DNA of 64,000 nt from Micromonospora orduensis (GTDB lineage Bacteria > Actinomycetota > Actinomycetes > Mycobacteriales > Micromonosporaceae), in NCBI RefSeq assembly GCF_006228125.1, contig NZ_VDFY01000162.1, positions 87,938 through 151,937 of the forward strand, written 5' to 3'. The stretch's first letter is position 1; each line of letters starts with the position of its first letter. The notes beneath the pieces were generated by a model that was not told the DNA's origin, ran no database searches, and saw only the letters and a program-made list of their open reading frames with translations. Below, in pieces: positions 32,801 to 42,909 of the stretch. Position numbers and translations under genes: made by a program.

Positions 32801-34524
32801 ACGGCGACGACAGTCGCCACGGTACGGCCCAGTGCCAGCGCCACCACGCTCTCCGCGCCGACGCCGTGCTCCCGCAGGCGGCCCGCCAGACGGTCGGCCC
32901 GGTCGAGCAGTTCGGCGTACGTCAGCGACAGGTCGTCCGATTCGACGGCGACCGCGTCGGGCGTCTCGGCGGCCCGCCGGGCGGCCAGGTCGGCGATGGA
33001 CGCCGGCGGTAGGTCGAGCCGGTCGCCGTCGCCCGCCGTACGCAGTCGCCGCCGCTCGTCCCCGCCGAGCAGGGCGACGGCACCGACCGGCACCTCCGGT
33101 TCGGCCAGCAGTCCGGCCAGCAGCACCGGGAAGCTTTCGGCCCAGCTCCGCACCACCTCGGCCGGATACACGTCGGTGCGGATCTCGAACGTGCCCTCGA
33201 TGCCGTCCTCGGTGTCCCGGGTGATGCCGACGAGGTCGTGTTCGCCGCCGGTGTGGACACGCTCCGGCTCGGCGATCTCCCGCAGCGCGCGGACGCTCTC
33301 CTGTCGGTTCAGGTGCATGAACACCCACTGGAACAGCGGGGACCGGCCGTGCGTGCGCTGCGCGCCGACGGCGCTCACGATCCGGCCGACCGGCACCTCG
33401 GCGTTGGCCAGCATCCGGGGAAAGCCCGTGGTGAACCCGCCCAGCAGGTCGGCGAAGCTGTCGGTGGGTCCGATCCGCCAGCGGGTGGGCAGAGCGTTCA
33501 TCACGTAGCCGATGACCCGGTCGAGGCCCGTGGCCGAACGGTTGGCCGTCGGGGTGCCGATGACGAAGTCGGCCCGCCCGGACAGCCGGTACGCCAGCAC
33601 CGCGAACGCGGTCATCAGCACGCCGTACGCGGTCGCGCCGCGCTCGCGGGCGAACGCGCGCAGGGTCGCCTCGGTCCCGGCGTCGACGTGGAACGGGATC
33701 TGCCGGATTTCGCTGCCGGTCGCCGGTACGACTGCCGCGTTGCCGCCGACGGTCAACGGCTCAGGTGGATCGGCCAGGCGCTCCCGCCAGAACCGCAGCT
33801 GCGCGTCGAACACCCCGGCGGCCTCCAGCTCACGCTGCCAGGAGGCGAAGTCGGCGTACTGGATCCGCGGACGCCCCCGTCGAGGCGCGACGCCGGCCCG
33901 CACCGCCCGGTACGCCTCGACGAACTCGCCGTGCAGCACGTCGAAGGACCACCAGTCGGTGACGATGTGGTGCAGCGCCAGCACCAGCGACGAGCGGGTG
34001 TCGTCGACGGTGACGAGGCATCCCCGCATCAGTTCGTCGCGGGTCAGGTCGAACGGACGGCGACTGAACGCCGCGAGCTCCTCGGACAGGGTCGTGCCGT
34101 GGTCGCGGAGGTCGACGCGTTCCAGGACGAACCGGTCGGCGGGGAGGAGTTCGAGGCGTAGGTCGCCGACGTCGCCGGCGATCCTGGTGCGCAGGATGTC
34201 GTGCTGCTTCCGCACGATCGTCAACGCCCGCTCCAGGTCGGCAGCCGCCACCGGCCGGTCGAAGTGGTACGCGCAGCAGAGGTTCAGCGCCGCCGTACCC
34301 GGATAGAGCGATTCGAAGACCCAGAGGTCCTCCTGGGCGAGGCTGAGCGGCACCGGGCCGCCCTCGTCACGCGGTGGCACCACGGCCGGGATCTCGCCGA
34401 GCCGGTCGGCCTCGACGAGCCGGCGCAGCAGCCGGACCCGCTGCTCGCCGCGGAGCGCGGCGAAGCGGGCCGCCGTCGAGGTGCTGGCCGGGCCCGCGCC
34501 GGGCGCACTGCTTGGCACCGTCAT
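29830..34524 (-). CDS. NRPS module C-A-T-E (epimerising)
   Basis: The 1564-residue protein has an N-terminal helical stretch (FAALRGEQRVRLLRRLVEAD), a condensation domain (HHIVTDW, His185/His186/Asp190, with the usual Gly replaced by Trp), an adenylation domain (YTSGSTGRPKG, NAYGPTETT), a carrier domain (ELGGDSIMAL) and an epimerisation domain (HHLAVDAVS, TVGWFTTRYPV, FNYLGRF). The A-domain code read by eye is D-I-G-L-C-G-A-V-G-K, which I cannot assign. The E domain predicts a D-configured residue. The ATG overlaps the monooxygenase stop (ATGA); a longer frame upstream is ruled out because it runs across the monooxygenase gene. Confidence 0.93.
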
Positions 34525-35576
34525 GCCGTGAGGTCCTTTCGCAGTTCCGCCAGCCGGTGCAGCCCGGCGAGGATGTCCGACCGGTCGAGACCGAAGTCGA
34601 CGAAGCAGGCCACCTCGTCGCAGCCGAGGTCGCGCAGGTCGAGCAGGGATCTGCGGCAGGTGTCCGGCGAACCGAGCAGACTCCCCCAGCTCAGGTAGCG
34701 CTGCCTGGCGAATTCCACGAGCGCGTCGGTCTGCTCGGCGGTGAGCGCCGCGGTCCGGCCGTCGCCGGCCCGGTTGGCGGCCGTCTGCGCCACGTACGAC
34801 CGCAGGTACGCCCGCAGCGGCCCGCTGGCCAGCCGGGTGGCCTCGGCGTCGTCGGCCCCGACGTACGTGTGCGCCATCAGGGTGACCGTGCCCCGGTCCG
34901 TGGTGCCCAGCTGCTCGGGTGCGGCCTGGTACGCCGTCCGGTAGCGCCGGATCTTCTCCGCCAGCTCCTGCCGGGTCTGCCCGATGGTCGCGCCGAGCAC
35001 GTTGGTCCGCAGCCGTCCGGCCGCCGTCCACGTCTCGGGGCTGCCGGAGGTGGTCAACCAGATGGGGAACCGGGGGGACACCGGCCGGGGCTGGGGTCGT
35101 ACCGCCACCGGACGCCCGGTGCCGTCGGGCAGTTCGACCGCCTCGCCCGCCCAGAGTCGGCGCAGCAGCGGAATGTCGGCCAGGGCCTGCTGCCGCCGGC
35201 CGGCGTACCTGTCGGGGGCCAGGACGAAGTCGGTGGAGTGCCAGCCGGTGGCCACCGAGATGCCGGTGCGGCCCCGGGACAGGTTGTCGACGACCGACCA
35301 GTCCTCGACCACCCGCAGCGGGTGGTGCAGTGGCAGCACGACACTGCCTGCCCGCACGGCGACCCGGTTGGTGACCGCGGCGAGCGCCGCGGAGAGCACC
35401 GGCGGGCTGGGGAAGACCTGCCCGACCTGCTGGAAGTGCCGCTCGGGGGTCCACACGGCGGTGAACCCGAGCGAGTCGGCGGCCCGGGTGATCTCCAGGA
35501 TGTCGTCGTACTTGGCGGCATGGCCGGCGCCGCTGTCGCAGTCGTCGGCGCCGAAGAACATCACGCTGAGGTCCAT
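34521..35576 (-). CDS. Luciferase-like flavin monooxygenase of the secondary-metabolite subfamily
   Basis: The 351-residue stand-alone protein is a luciferase-like monooxygenase of the natural-product subfamily often fused to or beside NRPS/PKS modules (TIGR04020 type). Typical segments are AVWTPERHFQQVG, RAGSVVLPLHHPLRVVEDW, VVDNLSRGRTGISVATGWH and LRAYLRSYVAQ. Such enzymes use reduced FMN and O2; in assembly lines they act on carrier-bound chains, for example by hydroxylation or Baeyer-Villiger-type oxidation. It sits between two NRPS genes with an ATGA overlap downstream and 9 bp upstream. The flavin reductase at 2307-2894 could in principle serve it, but it belongs to another operon. Confidence 0.92.
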   Translation of the reverse strand: MDLSVMFFGADDCDSGAGHAAKYDDILEITRAADSLGFTAVWTPERHFQQVGQVFPSPPVLSAALAAVTNRVAVRAGSVVLPLHHPLRVVEDWSVVDNLSRGRTGISVATGWHSTDFVLAPDRYAGRRQQALADIPLLRRLWAGEAVELPDGTGRPVAVRPQPRPVSPRFPIWLTTSGSPETWTAAGRLRTNVLGATIGQTRQELAEKIRRYRTAYQAAPEQLGTTDRGTVTLMAHTYVGADDAEATRLASGPLRAYLRSYVAQTAANRAGDGRTAALTAEQTDALVEFARQRYLSWGSLLGSPDTCRRSLLDLRDLGCDEVACFVDFGLDRSDILAGLHRLAELRKDLTA

Positions 35577-35585
35577 GGGCGTCGT

Positions 35586-38500
35586 TCACTCCTCACCGTG
35601 GGAGGTCCGACCGGAGCGGACCCGTGGGATGCGGGGCAGGCGGGGAATCGGGGTCGTGGCGACCGTCGGGGCGTCGGTCAACGCCCGGGCCAGCTCGGCG
35701 ACGGTCGGGGCGGCGAAGATGTGGCTGGCGGTCGCCGGCAGCCGTTCCACGGTGGCGATCCGCGCGGCGACCCGGACCGCCCGCAGCGAGTTCCCGCCCA
35801 GGGCGAAGAAGTTGTCGTGCGCCCCGACCCGCTCGACGCCCAGCGCGTCGGCCCAGAGCGCGGCCAGCCGTCGTTCCAGCTCGGTACGCGGTGCGACGTG
35901 GACCGGTCGGCGGGACGGCTGCCGGGGCGGCGGAGCCGCTGCGTCCGCACCCGCCGGCAGGGCCAGCCGGGCGTCGAGGTCGGTGAGGCGGGTCTGCGGC
36001 GCCTCGGCCATCGCGTCGAGCACCCGCAGCAGGGCGTCCGCCAGCCACTCCATCACGGCCCGGTCGAAGACCTCCGCCTGGTACTCGACGGTCACCGCGA
36101 TCCCGGCCGGCGTACGGTCCGGGCCGTAGTCGTCGGTCACGTCCACCAGCAGCTCGAACCGGGCCGCGCCGGTGCGGATGACCTCCACCCCGCTCCGCAC
36201 GCCGGTCACGGCGAGACTGCTCCGCGCGTTGTTCTGCAGGGCCAGCACGACATCCACCAGGGGGTGCCGACCGGGCGACCGCGGCGGGTTGAGGTCCGCC
36301 ACCACCTGTTCGAACGGCACGTCCTGGTGGGCGAACGCCGCGACGTCGACCTCCCGGACCCGGGCGAGCAGCTCGGCGAGCGTCGGGGCGTCGGACAGGT
36401 CCGTTCGCAGCGCCAGCATGTTCACGAAGAACCCGACCGCGTCGGTCGGGGCGACGGTCCGGCCGGCGATCGGCGCGCCGACCGCGATGTCGTCGCCCGC
36501 GCCGGCCCGCCTCAGCACGACGGCCAGCGCCGTGTGCAGCACCATGAACAGCGTGGCCCGGTGCCGCCGGCCCAGCTCGACGAGCCGGGCGTGCACGGCG
36601 GGGTCCACCTGCCGTACCGCGGTCTCGGCCCGGGGGCCGGGGGCGGCGGGCCGGTCGGCCAGTCGGGGCAGGGCCAGCCCGCCCGGCAGGTCGGCCAGGA
36701 CCGAACGCCAGTAGGCGAGCTGCCGGGCGGCCACGCTGCCCAGGTCGGCCGGGTCGCCGATCCGCGCCTGCTGGTCGGCGCCCACGGCGTGCCGTTCGGG
36801 CGCCGGCAGCTCAGGCGCCGCGCCGAGCCGGCGGGCCGCGTACGCGCCTGACAGGTCGTGCAGCAGGGGCGCCAGCGACCAGCCGTCCGCGGCGATCTGG
36901 TGCATCACCAGCAGCAGGGCCGCTCCGGGCTGGTCGGCGTCGACGGTGAACACCACGGCCCGGAACGGAGGCTCGGCGCTCAACTGGAACCGGTACTGGG
37001 CGGCCGACGCGACCCGCTCGGCGAGTTCGGCGTCGTCGGCGACCCGGACCACGGCGGTGTCGAGCCGCGCCTGCCCCGCCGGCAGCACCCGCTGCTCCGG
37101 TTCGCCGTCGTCGACGGTGAACACCGTCCGCAGCGCCTCGTGCCGGTCGACCAGATCCTGGAGCGCGACCCGCAGGGCGGCGGTGTCGACCTCGCCACGG
37201 AGCCGGACGAGGATCGGCATGTTGTACGCGATTCCCGCGTCGACCTGGTCGAGGAACCAGAGCCGTCGCTGGGCGAACGACAGCGGCGTACCGCGTCCGG
37301 CGCTCTCGATCCCCTCCGACGGCGGCTGCTCCGTCGCGGAACGGCGGACCTCGTCCAGGCGCCGCGCCACCGCGGCCACGGTGGGCGCCTCGAACATCGC
37401 CCGTACGCCGATCTCGGCGCCCAACACGGTGTGGATGCGGCTCAGCAGTCGCGCCACCCGCAGCGAGTCACCGCCCAGGTCGAAGAAGTCGTCGTCGACC
37501 CCTACCGACGGTACGCCGAGCACCTCGGCGAACAGGTCGCACAGCGCCTTCTCGGCGTCGGTGCCCGGCGGACGCGACGCCCCGGACCCGTCCGCCCCGA
37601 CCGGTAGGTGCTCCGGTAGGGCCGCGCGGTCGAGCTTGCCGTTTGCGGTAAGCGGCAACGCGTCCACCGCGACGACCACCGCCGGCACCATGAACTCGGG
37701 CAGCACGGCGGCGACGTGGGTCCGCAGGTCGTCCCGCCCGGGCGGGCGTGCGCACTCCTCGGCCGGCACCACGTACGCCACGAGCTGCCGCTCGCCGTGG
37801 CGGTCGTCGGCAGCCGCGACGGCGGCCCGTTCCACCGCCGGATGCCTGGTCAGCACCGCCTCGATCTCGGCCGGTTCGACCCGGAAGCCCCGGACCTTCA
37901 CCTGGGCGTCGACCCGTCCCACGAAGTCGAGCGGGCCGCCCACGCCCCGGCGGACCACGAGGTCCCCGGTGCGGTACATCCGTTCACCGGGCCGGCCGAA
38001 CGGATTGGCGACGAACCGGTCGGCGGTCAGCCCCGCACGGCCGAGGTAACCGTCGGCCAGGCCGGCCCCGGCGGCGTACAGCTCGCCGACCTCGCCGTCC
38101 GGCACCACCCGCAGCCGCTCGTCCAGCACGTATGCCGCTTTCGCGGCCAGTGGCCGGCCGATCGGCACCGCAGCGCTCTCCGCCTCGGCCCGGATCACCG
38201 GGTGGGTGGTCACGAAGATCATCGCCTCGACCGGGCCGTACCCGTTGCGCAGCCGCAGCCCGGGGAAGCGGTCCAGCGCCCGGCCGACGTGCGCCGGCGA
38301 CAGCGCCTCGCCGCCCACCAGCAGGTCGCGGACGCCGTCGAGTGCGGCCGGATACTCGTCCACCACCACGTTGAACAGGCTGCTGGACAGGTACATCGTG
38401 GTGACGCCGTGCTCGCTGGCGAGGCGGGCCAACACCACCGGGTCCACGCGGTGCCCCGGATACAGCACGCAGGTGCCGCCGTGCAGCAGCGCGCCCCACA

Positions 38501-39116
38501 GCTCCAGCACGCAGGCGTCCCAGGAGACCGGCGCGCACTGCAGCCACACCGCGTCGGGCGCGGTCGGCAGGCCGTCCTGCCCGGTCAGGGTGCCGACGAT
38601 CGCGTGGTGCGGCGCCGCGACACCCTTGGGCCGGTCGGTGGAGCCGGAGGTGAACATGACGCAGGCGACGTCTCCGGGGCGGGCCCGGCCGGCCCCCCGG
38701 GGCAGCTCCCGCCCCTGGTCCGCGTCGACGCCGACGAACCGGGCTCCGGTCCCGAGCCGTCGCACGGCCGCGTCGGTGGGGGCGACCACCAGGGCGACGC
38801 CGGCATCCTCCGCCATGCCGCGCAGCCGTTGCGGTGGAAAGGCGGGGTCGAGCACCAGGTATCCGGCCCCGGCCTTCAACGCCGCGAGGATCGCGACCAC
38901 CAGGTCGACGCCGCGCTCCAGGTGCACCCCGACCACCGCGCCGGGCCGCGCGCCGGCATCGGCGAGACACTGGGCCAGGCGGTCCGCGCGCGCGTCCAGC
39001 CCGGCGTAGGTCACCCGTTCCGAGCCGTACACCAACGCCGTCGCATCCGGGGTACGGGCGACCTGCTCCTCGAAGACCTCGTGTACGCAGCGCTCGCCCG
39101 CCCGTTCGGAGCCCAC
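35586..39116 (-). CDS. NRPS A-T-C-T, probable loading subunit with altered C domain
   Basis: The 1176-residue protein begins directly with an adenylation domain ([20 protein letters not shown]), which suggests chain initiation. The code read by eye is D-A-L-Y-L-G-G-I-F-K, close to valine/isoleucine-type codes. The first carrier has Ser551 (DLGGDSLRV). The condensation domain (about 608-1040) has HQIAADG at 739-745: the second His of HHxxxDG, the catalytic one, is Gln740, confirmed at the codon level (CAC CAG). A second carrier with Ser1110 (ALGGNSLRA) follows, with no adenylation domain of its own. The GTG start sits one base after the MbtH stop. The second carrier must be loaded in trans or serve as a transfer or tailoring station. 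Confidence 0.92.
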   Translation of the reverse strand: MGSERAGERCVHEVFEEQVARTPDATALVYGSERVTYAGLDARADRLAQCLADAGARPGAVVGVHLERGVDLVVAILAALKAGAGYLVLDPAFPPQRLRGMAEDAGVALVVAPTDAAVRRLGTGARFVGVDADQGRELPRGAGRARPGDVACVMFTSGSTDRPKGVAAPHHAIVGTLTGQDGLPTAPDAVWLQCAPVSWDACVLELWGALLHGGTCVLYPGHRVDPVVLARLASEHGVTTMYLSSSLFNVVVDEYPAALDGVRDLLVGGEALSPAHVGRALDRFPGLRLRNGYGPVEAMIFVTTHPVIRAEAESAAVPIGRPLAAKAAYVLDERLRVVPDGEVGELYAAGAGLADGYLGRAGLTADRFVANPFGRPGERMYRTGDLVVRRGVGGPLDFVGRVDAQVKVRGFRVEPAEIEAVLTRHPAVERAAVAAADDRHGERQLVAYVVPAEECARPPGRDDLRTHVAAVLPEFMVPAVVVAVDALPLTANGKLDRAALPEHLPVGADGSGASRPPGTDAEKALCDLFAEVLGVPSVGVDDDFFDLGGDSLRVARLLSRIHTVLGAEIGVRAMFEAPTVAAVARRLDEVRRSATEQPPSEGIESAGRGTPLSFAQRRLWFLDQVDAGIAYNMPILVRLRGEVDTAALRVALQDLVDRHEALRTVFTVDDGEPEQRVLPAGQARLDTAVVRVADDAELAERVASAAQYRFQLSAEPPFRAVVFTVDADQPGAALLLVMHQIAADGWSLAPLLHDLSGAYAARRLGAAPELPAPERHAVGADQQARIGDPADLGSVAARQLAYWRSVLADLPGGLALPRLADRPAAPGPRAETAVRQVDPAVHARLVELGRRHRATLFMVLHTALAVVLRRAGAGDDIAVGAPIAGRTVAPTDAVGFFVNMLALRTDLSDAPTLAELLARVREVDVAAFAHQDVPFEQVVADLNPPRSPGRHPLVDVVLALQNNARSSLAVTGVRSGVEVIRTGAARFELLVDVTDDYGPDRTPAGIAVTVEYQAEVFDRAVMEWLADALLRVLDAMAEAPQTRLTDLDARLALPAGADAAAPPPRQPSRRPVHVAPRTELERRLAALWADALGVERVGAHDNFFALGGNSLRAVRVAARIATVERLPATASHIFAAPTVAELARALTDAPTVATTPIPRLPRIPRVRSGRTSHGEE

Positions 39117-39117
39117 C

Positions 39118-39369
39118 TCAGGAACCCGTGGACGCGGTATCCGGCGAGCCCCGATCGGCTTCGGCGCGGTCCCTCAGGAGGCTCGCCGGACGGATGTCCG
39201 ACCAGTGGGTCTCGACATAGGACAGGCAGTCGGCTCTGCTGGCCGCCCCGTGGACGATCCGCCACCCGTCCGGCACGTCGATGTCGACCGGCCACAGTGA
39301 ATGCTGGTTCTCGTCGTTGACCAGCACCAGGTATTCGCCGTTCTCGTCCTCGAACGGATTGCTCGTCAT
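39118..39369 (-). CDS. mbtH: MbtH-like protein
   Basis: The 83-residue protein has all the MbtH-family marks: NPFEDE near the N-terminus, [19 protein letters not shown] and [11 protein letters not shown]. MbtH-like proteins bind NRPS adenylation domains and help their folding and activity. It lies directly before the A-T-C-T NRPS gene, separated by one base, and its ATG overlaps the exporter stop. The last 15 residues, after the conserved core, are a variable tail. Confidence 0.96.
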   Translation of the reverse strand: MTSNPFEDENGEYLVLVNDENQHSLWPVDIDVPDGWRIVHGAASRADCLSYVETHWSDIRPASLLRDRAEADRGSPDTASTGS

Positions 39370-40694
39370 GTCGGCACCTTCCTCTCTTCCTTCTGCTCGG
39401 CAACGCCGTCCCAGTCGGGAAGGATCACGTCGATGTCGCGCACCGGGCGGTTGGCCATCCCCCACACCGCGACAGCTATCCCGCATCCGCCGGCGATCAG
39501 CAGCATCGCCGCCATACCGCTGCCGGGGCCGCTCCCGACGACCGGCTGGAGCAGTCCGACCAGGCCGGTGCCCGCGGCGGCCTGCGGCTCGAAGACGCGG
39601 TCGGCGACCAGCCCGGAGCAGACCATGGCCAGCGGCGCGGAGATCTGGGACACGAACATCACCGCGCCGAAGACCCGGCCCTGCCGCTGCGGGGGCACCT
39701 TGGTCTGGATGATCGCCTGCATGGTGCCGTTCACGATCGGCATGAGCAGTGCCCCGACCAGGATGGCCGCGCACCAGGCGGGGACGTCGCGGGACGCGGC
39801 CATCAGAACCTGGGAGGTCAGGCACATGCCGACCACGCCCAGCAGCATGCCCCGGATCCGTGCTTTCGGGCCGCCCCACACACCCATCAGCAGGCCACCG
39901 AGGATCCCGCCGACGCCGATGCTGGCCATGACGCTCGCCAGCGCGGACGCGTCGTTGCCGGTGCGGGCCAGGATCATCGGCTGCACGATGGCGTACCCGA
40001 AGACCATCACCAGGTTGACCACGAAGATGACGAGCACGAGGCCACGCAGGCTGGGCCGTACGAACAGGTACCGCAGTCCGTCAAGCGATTCGGCGCCGAG
40101 CCTGCGGCGAGGCTCGACGGTGGCGCCGTCGCGGGGTTGTTCGTGCGGGCCGGCCGCCTGGATGGTGAGCAGGGCGAGGACGAAGCTGAGCAGGTCCACC
40201 AGGAGGATCGTCCCGAGCCCCGAGGTGGCGACCAGCACCCCGGCCAGGGCGGGTCCGCAGATCTCCGCCGTGCTGCGGGCCGTCCCCAGTAGACCGTTGG
40301 CGCGTTGCAGCTGGTCCTTGGCGACCAGCAGGGGGATCGCCGAGAAGAGCGCCGGGTACTGGAAGGCGGCGGCGGCACCGAGGAGCGCGACGGCCAGGTA
40401 GATCTGCCAGAGCTGGAGCTGCCCGGAGAAGTGCAGGGCCGCCAGTGCGCCCACGACCACCAGCCCACCGATGTCCGCGAGTTGCAGCGCCGTGCGCTTG
40501 CGCAGGCGGTCCACAAGCGCCCCCGCCGTGGGGCTCAGCAGCACCTGCGGCAGCACCGCGAGGACCGAGAGGAGAACGACGGCGGTGGCCCGCTGGCCGG
40601 ACGTCCAGGCTTGCACCACGAAGGCGAACCGGAGGACCGAGTTTCCGATCAACGTGACGAGCTGCCCTGCCCAGATGATGCCGAATCTGCGCAT
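39366..40694 (-). CDS. MFS exporter, first gene of the NRPS operon
   Basis: The 442-residue protein has about 12 hydrophobic segments and the MFS_3/enterobactin-exporter-like pattern: GNSVLRFAFVVQAWTSG, the loop GALVDRLRKRT between helices 2 and 3, and GLLGTARSTAEICGPALAG. It probably exports the peptide product or gives self-resistance. It heads an operon of nine genes running to 19395, all joined by short overlaps or gaps under 10 bp. A promoter candidate lies 70-100 bp upstream. Confidence 0.9.
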   Translation of the reverse strand: MRRFGIIWAGQLVTLIGNSVLRFAFVVQAWTSGQRATAVVLLSVLAVLPQVLLSPTAGALVDRLRKRTALQLADIGGLVVVGALAALHFSGQLQLWQIYLAVALLGAAAAFQYPALFSAIPLLVAKDQLQRANGLLGTARSTAEICGPALAGVLVATSGLGTILLVDLLSFVLALLTIQAAGPHEQPRDGATVEPRRRLGAESLDGLRYLFVRPSLRGLVLVIFVVNLVMVFGYAIVQPMILARTGNDASALASVMASIGVGGILGGLLMGVWGGPKARIRGMLLGVVGMCLTSQVLMAASRDVPAWCAAILVGALLMPIVNGTMQAIIQTKVPPQRQGRVFGAVMFVSQISAPLAMVCSGLVADRVFEPQAAAGTGLVGLLQPVVGSGPGSGMAAMLLIAGGCGIAVAVWGMANRPVRDIDVILPDWDGVAEQKEERKVPT

Positions 40695-40727
40695 GAACGG
40701 GCCAGCCCCCCGAAGTCACTGCCGGGC

Positions 40728-40793
40728 TGACAACGTTCGCCCGCCCGACATGATCGCTTCCCCGAGGCTATCGACGCGCATGACAACGGTCAA
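40728..40793 (-). promoter_or_regulatory. Candidate promoter and direct repeats upstream of the NRPS operon
   Basis: On the minus strand, TTGACC (40793-40788) and TAGCCT (40770-40765) are separated by 17 bp, a good housekeeping-type promoter, giving a leader of roughly 60 nt before the exporter ATG at 40694. On the plus strand an 11-base motif TGACAACGKTC occurs twice, at 40728-40738 and 40781-40791, exactly 53 bp apart (about five helical turns), the second copy covering the -35 box. Such spacing fits a looping or cooperative regulator. No regulator gene is in the operon. Confidence 0.45.
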
Positions 40794-40859
40794 TGTCCCT
40801 ACCTGTTGTTCATTCGCGTTCGGATGAGCCCGGCCGTACCGCCAGCCAGCCACCTACCG

Positions 40860-41588
40860 TCAGCGGTCCTCGTCGCCGAACGCCGTACGCGGGTCGAGAC
40901 GCTGACCCTGCCCGTACTCCTCGGCGAAGCCGGCCGGGCCGAGCGCCTCGACCGCGGCCGCCCGCGCGGCGGCCAGGTCGGCCGCGTCGTCGGGATCGGG
41001 CACCTGACCCAGCGCCGCGAACGCGTCGTCCGCGACGGCGACCATCCGGGCCGCCCGGTGATGGTCACCCTCGGCCGACGCGAGGGCGGCGCCCGCCACG
41101 CAGACGTACGGCACCAAGTCCGCCCAGCCGTTCTGGAAGACCCTCGCGCGACTGGTGGCGAACAGCTTCCTCGCCGCGTCGAGATTGCCGAGACCCAACT
41201 CGCAGAAGCCGAGGTTGTGCGTCTCGGAGTTGACGATCGTGGGCTGGCCCAGGGCCTCGTTGAGCGCGATGCTCTCCCGGTACAGGTCCCGAGCGCGGGT
41301 CAGGTCGCCGGACATCCGGGCGACGGCCGCCAGGACGTGCCGGGGCCGCTCCTCCAGCCTGCGGTCGCCGGAGCGCAGCGCGACCTCCAGGGCTTCCCGG
41401 GCGCGGGCCTCGCCGCCCGGCAGGTCGCCCCCACGGATGGCGACCCGGGCGAGGCTGTACCGGGCCTCCACCTCCCCCGCCGGATCACCGGCCGCCCGCG
41501 CCCTGTCGATCTCCGTCTCGCTCATCCGCACCACGGCGTCGGTCTCGCCCCGACGAAAGGCCGCGCGAACGTCGTCGCTGAAACCCAT
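40860..41588 (-). CDS. Tetratricopeptide-repeat protein
   Basis: The 242-residue soluble protein consists of TPR-like helical pairs (for example EVEARYSLARVAIRGGDLPGGEARAREAL and ALEVALRSGDRRLEER, then LYRESIALNEALGQ). The ATG at 41588 has AGGAGG eight bases upstream, which decides the start. Such proteins are often the detached TPR part of regulators or protein-interaction platforms. No DNA-binding or catalytic domain is visible. The partner is unknown. Confidence 0.72.
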   Translation of the reverse strand: MGFSDDVRAAFRRGETDAVVRMSETEIDRARAAGDPAGEVEARYSLARVAIRGGDLPGGEARAREALEVALRSGDRRLEERPRHVLAAVARMSGDLTRARDLYRESIALNEALGQPTIVNSETHNLGFCELGLGNLDAARKLFATSRARVFQNGWADLVPYVCVAGAALASAEGDHHRAARMVAVADDAFAALGQVPDPDDAADLAAARAAAVEALGPAGFAEEYGQGQRLDPRTAFGDEDR

Positions 41589-41636
41589 GTCTGTCGCCTC
41601 CTGCGTCGTTCCTGTCGTCGAGGGCGTCCGCACCCG

Positions 41637-41770
41637 TCACAACGCCTCGAACATCGTCCAGGTCTCCACGAGCCTGAACCCCATCGACTCGTAGAGCGGC
41701 CGACCCATCGCGCTGGAGTGCAGGTACGCGGCGTCCGCGCCGGCCGCGACCCGCCGCGTCCCGACGGTTC
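41637..41770 (-). pseudogene. C-terminal remnant of a GNAT acetyltransferase
   Basis: On the minus strand, the frame ending with TGA at 41637-41639 encodes about 40 residues including AADAAYLHSSAMGRPLYESM-type text (read as ADAAYLHSSAMGR and LYESMGFRLVETWTMF). This is the acetyl-CoA-binding helix and last strands of a GNAT acetyltransferase. No start or N-terminal domain is left between it and the stop of the Gfo/Idh gene at 41809. It is a decayed fragment, left by deletion. Confidence 0.6.
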
Positions 41771-41808
41771 GCGGACCCGGGGGCGCGGCGGTGGCTGCCG
41801 ACCGTCGC

Positions 41809-42909
41809 CTATGCCGTCCAGTCCCCGAACGGGGTGAGCGGGACGAGCGCGGGCCGTCGTACCACAGTCGTCAGCTCGATCCGTCGACCTTCGGCTGCCG
41901 AGCGCAGCAGGGCGGTCATCGTGTCGAGGACGTGCAGCGCGACGTCGCCACCGGCGCGCGGCGGACGCCGACCGTCGGCCCGGACGAGGTCGATCAGACC
42001 GACGCCCCGGGAAGCCTCGGCGTACCCGGCCAGCGGTTCGAGAACCCGCCATTCGCTGCCGCCGAGCGCGAACAGGCGGACCTCACCGTCGAAGACGTTC
42101 GGATCGGGTACGGCGATTGTGCCGGTCTCCCCGTGCACCTCGATCGGCGCGGCCGTCGTCGCGACGCCGTCGAAGCTCGTCGTGATGGTGGAGAGAGCGC
42201 CGTTGGCGTGTTCGAGCACACCTGTCACGTGGCTGTCCACCTGCACGGGGATCCGCTGGCCGGTGCGTGGGCCCGAGCCGATGACGCGTTCGGCGCGCAG
42301 CCGGCTGGCGGCGCCGACCACCGCCCGGACCGGCCCGAGCAGGTGCACGAGCGCCGAGATGTAGTACGGCCCCATGTCCAGCAACGGGCCGCCGCCCGGG
42401 GCGTAGTAGAAGTCGGGCTGGGGGTGCCAGCGCTCGTGCCCCGGCGTGACCATGACGGCCGACGCGGACAACGGCCGCCCGATGAGCCCGTCGTCGATCG
42501 CCGCCCGCGCGGTCTGCGTACCCGTACCCAGAACGGTGTCCGGAGCGCACCCGACGCGGACGCCGGCCGACGCGGCCCGGCTGATGATGGTTCCGCCGTC
42601 CTGGAACGTCACGGCGAGCGGCTTCTCGACGTACACGTTCTTGCCGGCGTCGATCGCGCCGAGTGAGATCTCGGCGTGCGCCGCGGGGATCGTGAGGTTG
42701 AGGACGGTCTGTACGTCCGGGCGGTCGAGCAGGCGCTGCACGCTCACCGCCTCGGCGCCGGGAATCGTGGCGGCGACAGCGGCCGACCGGGAGGCGTCGA
42801 GGTCGGCCACCGCGGCGATGGACACCGCGGGGTGGTTCGCGAGCGTGTCCAGGTACGCGCGGGAGATGACCCCGAGACCGACTACGCCGACGCGATGCGG
42901 GTCGCCCAC
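41809..42909 (-). CDS. Gfo/Idh/MocA-family oxidoreductase
   Basis: The 366-residue protein has an N-terminal Rossmann motif (VGVVGLGVISRAYL), the family EKPLAV motif (VYVEKPLAVTFQDG) and a C-terminal substrate domain with GGGPLLDMGPYYISAL. Members oxidise or reduce sugars and sugar-like alcohols with NAD(P). The start is taken as the GTG at 42909, with GAGAGGGGG just upstream, inside the last codons of the ThuA-like gene (28-bp overlap). The pair probably forms a carbohydrate or inositol catabolic unit. The substrate is not known. Confidence 0.88.
   Translation of the reverse strand: MGDPHRVGVVGLGVISRAYLDTLANHPAVSIAAVADLDASRSAAVAATIPGAEAVSVQRLLDRPDVQTVLNLTIPAAHAEISLGAIDAGKNVYVEKPLAVTFQDGGTIISRAASAGVRVGCAPDTVLGTGTQTARAAIDDGLIGRPLSASAVMVTPGHERWHPQPDFYYAPGGGPLLDMGPYYISALVHLLGPVRAVVGAASRLRAERVIGSGPRTGQRIPVQVDSHVTGVLEHANGALSTITTSFDGVATTAAPIEVHGETGTIAVPDPNVFDGEVRLFALGGSEWRVLEPLAGYAEASRGVGLIDLVRADGRRPPRAGGDVALHVLDTMTALLRSAAEGRRIELTTVVRRPALVPLTPFGDWTA

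Noticed and set aside
34525..35589. Upstream extension of the C-A-T-E NRPS frame to 35589
   Set aside because: The extra 355 codons are the wrong frame of the luciferase-like monooxygenase gene; the ATG at 34524 with ATGA overlap is the true start.
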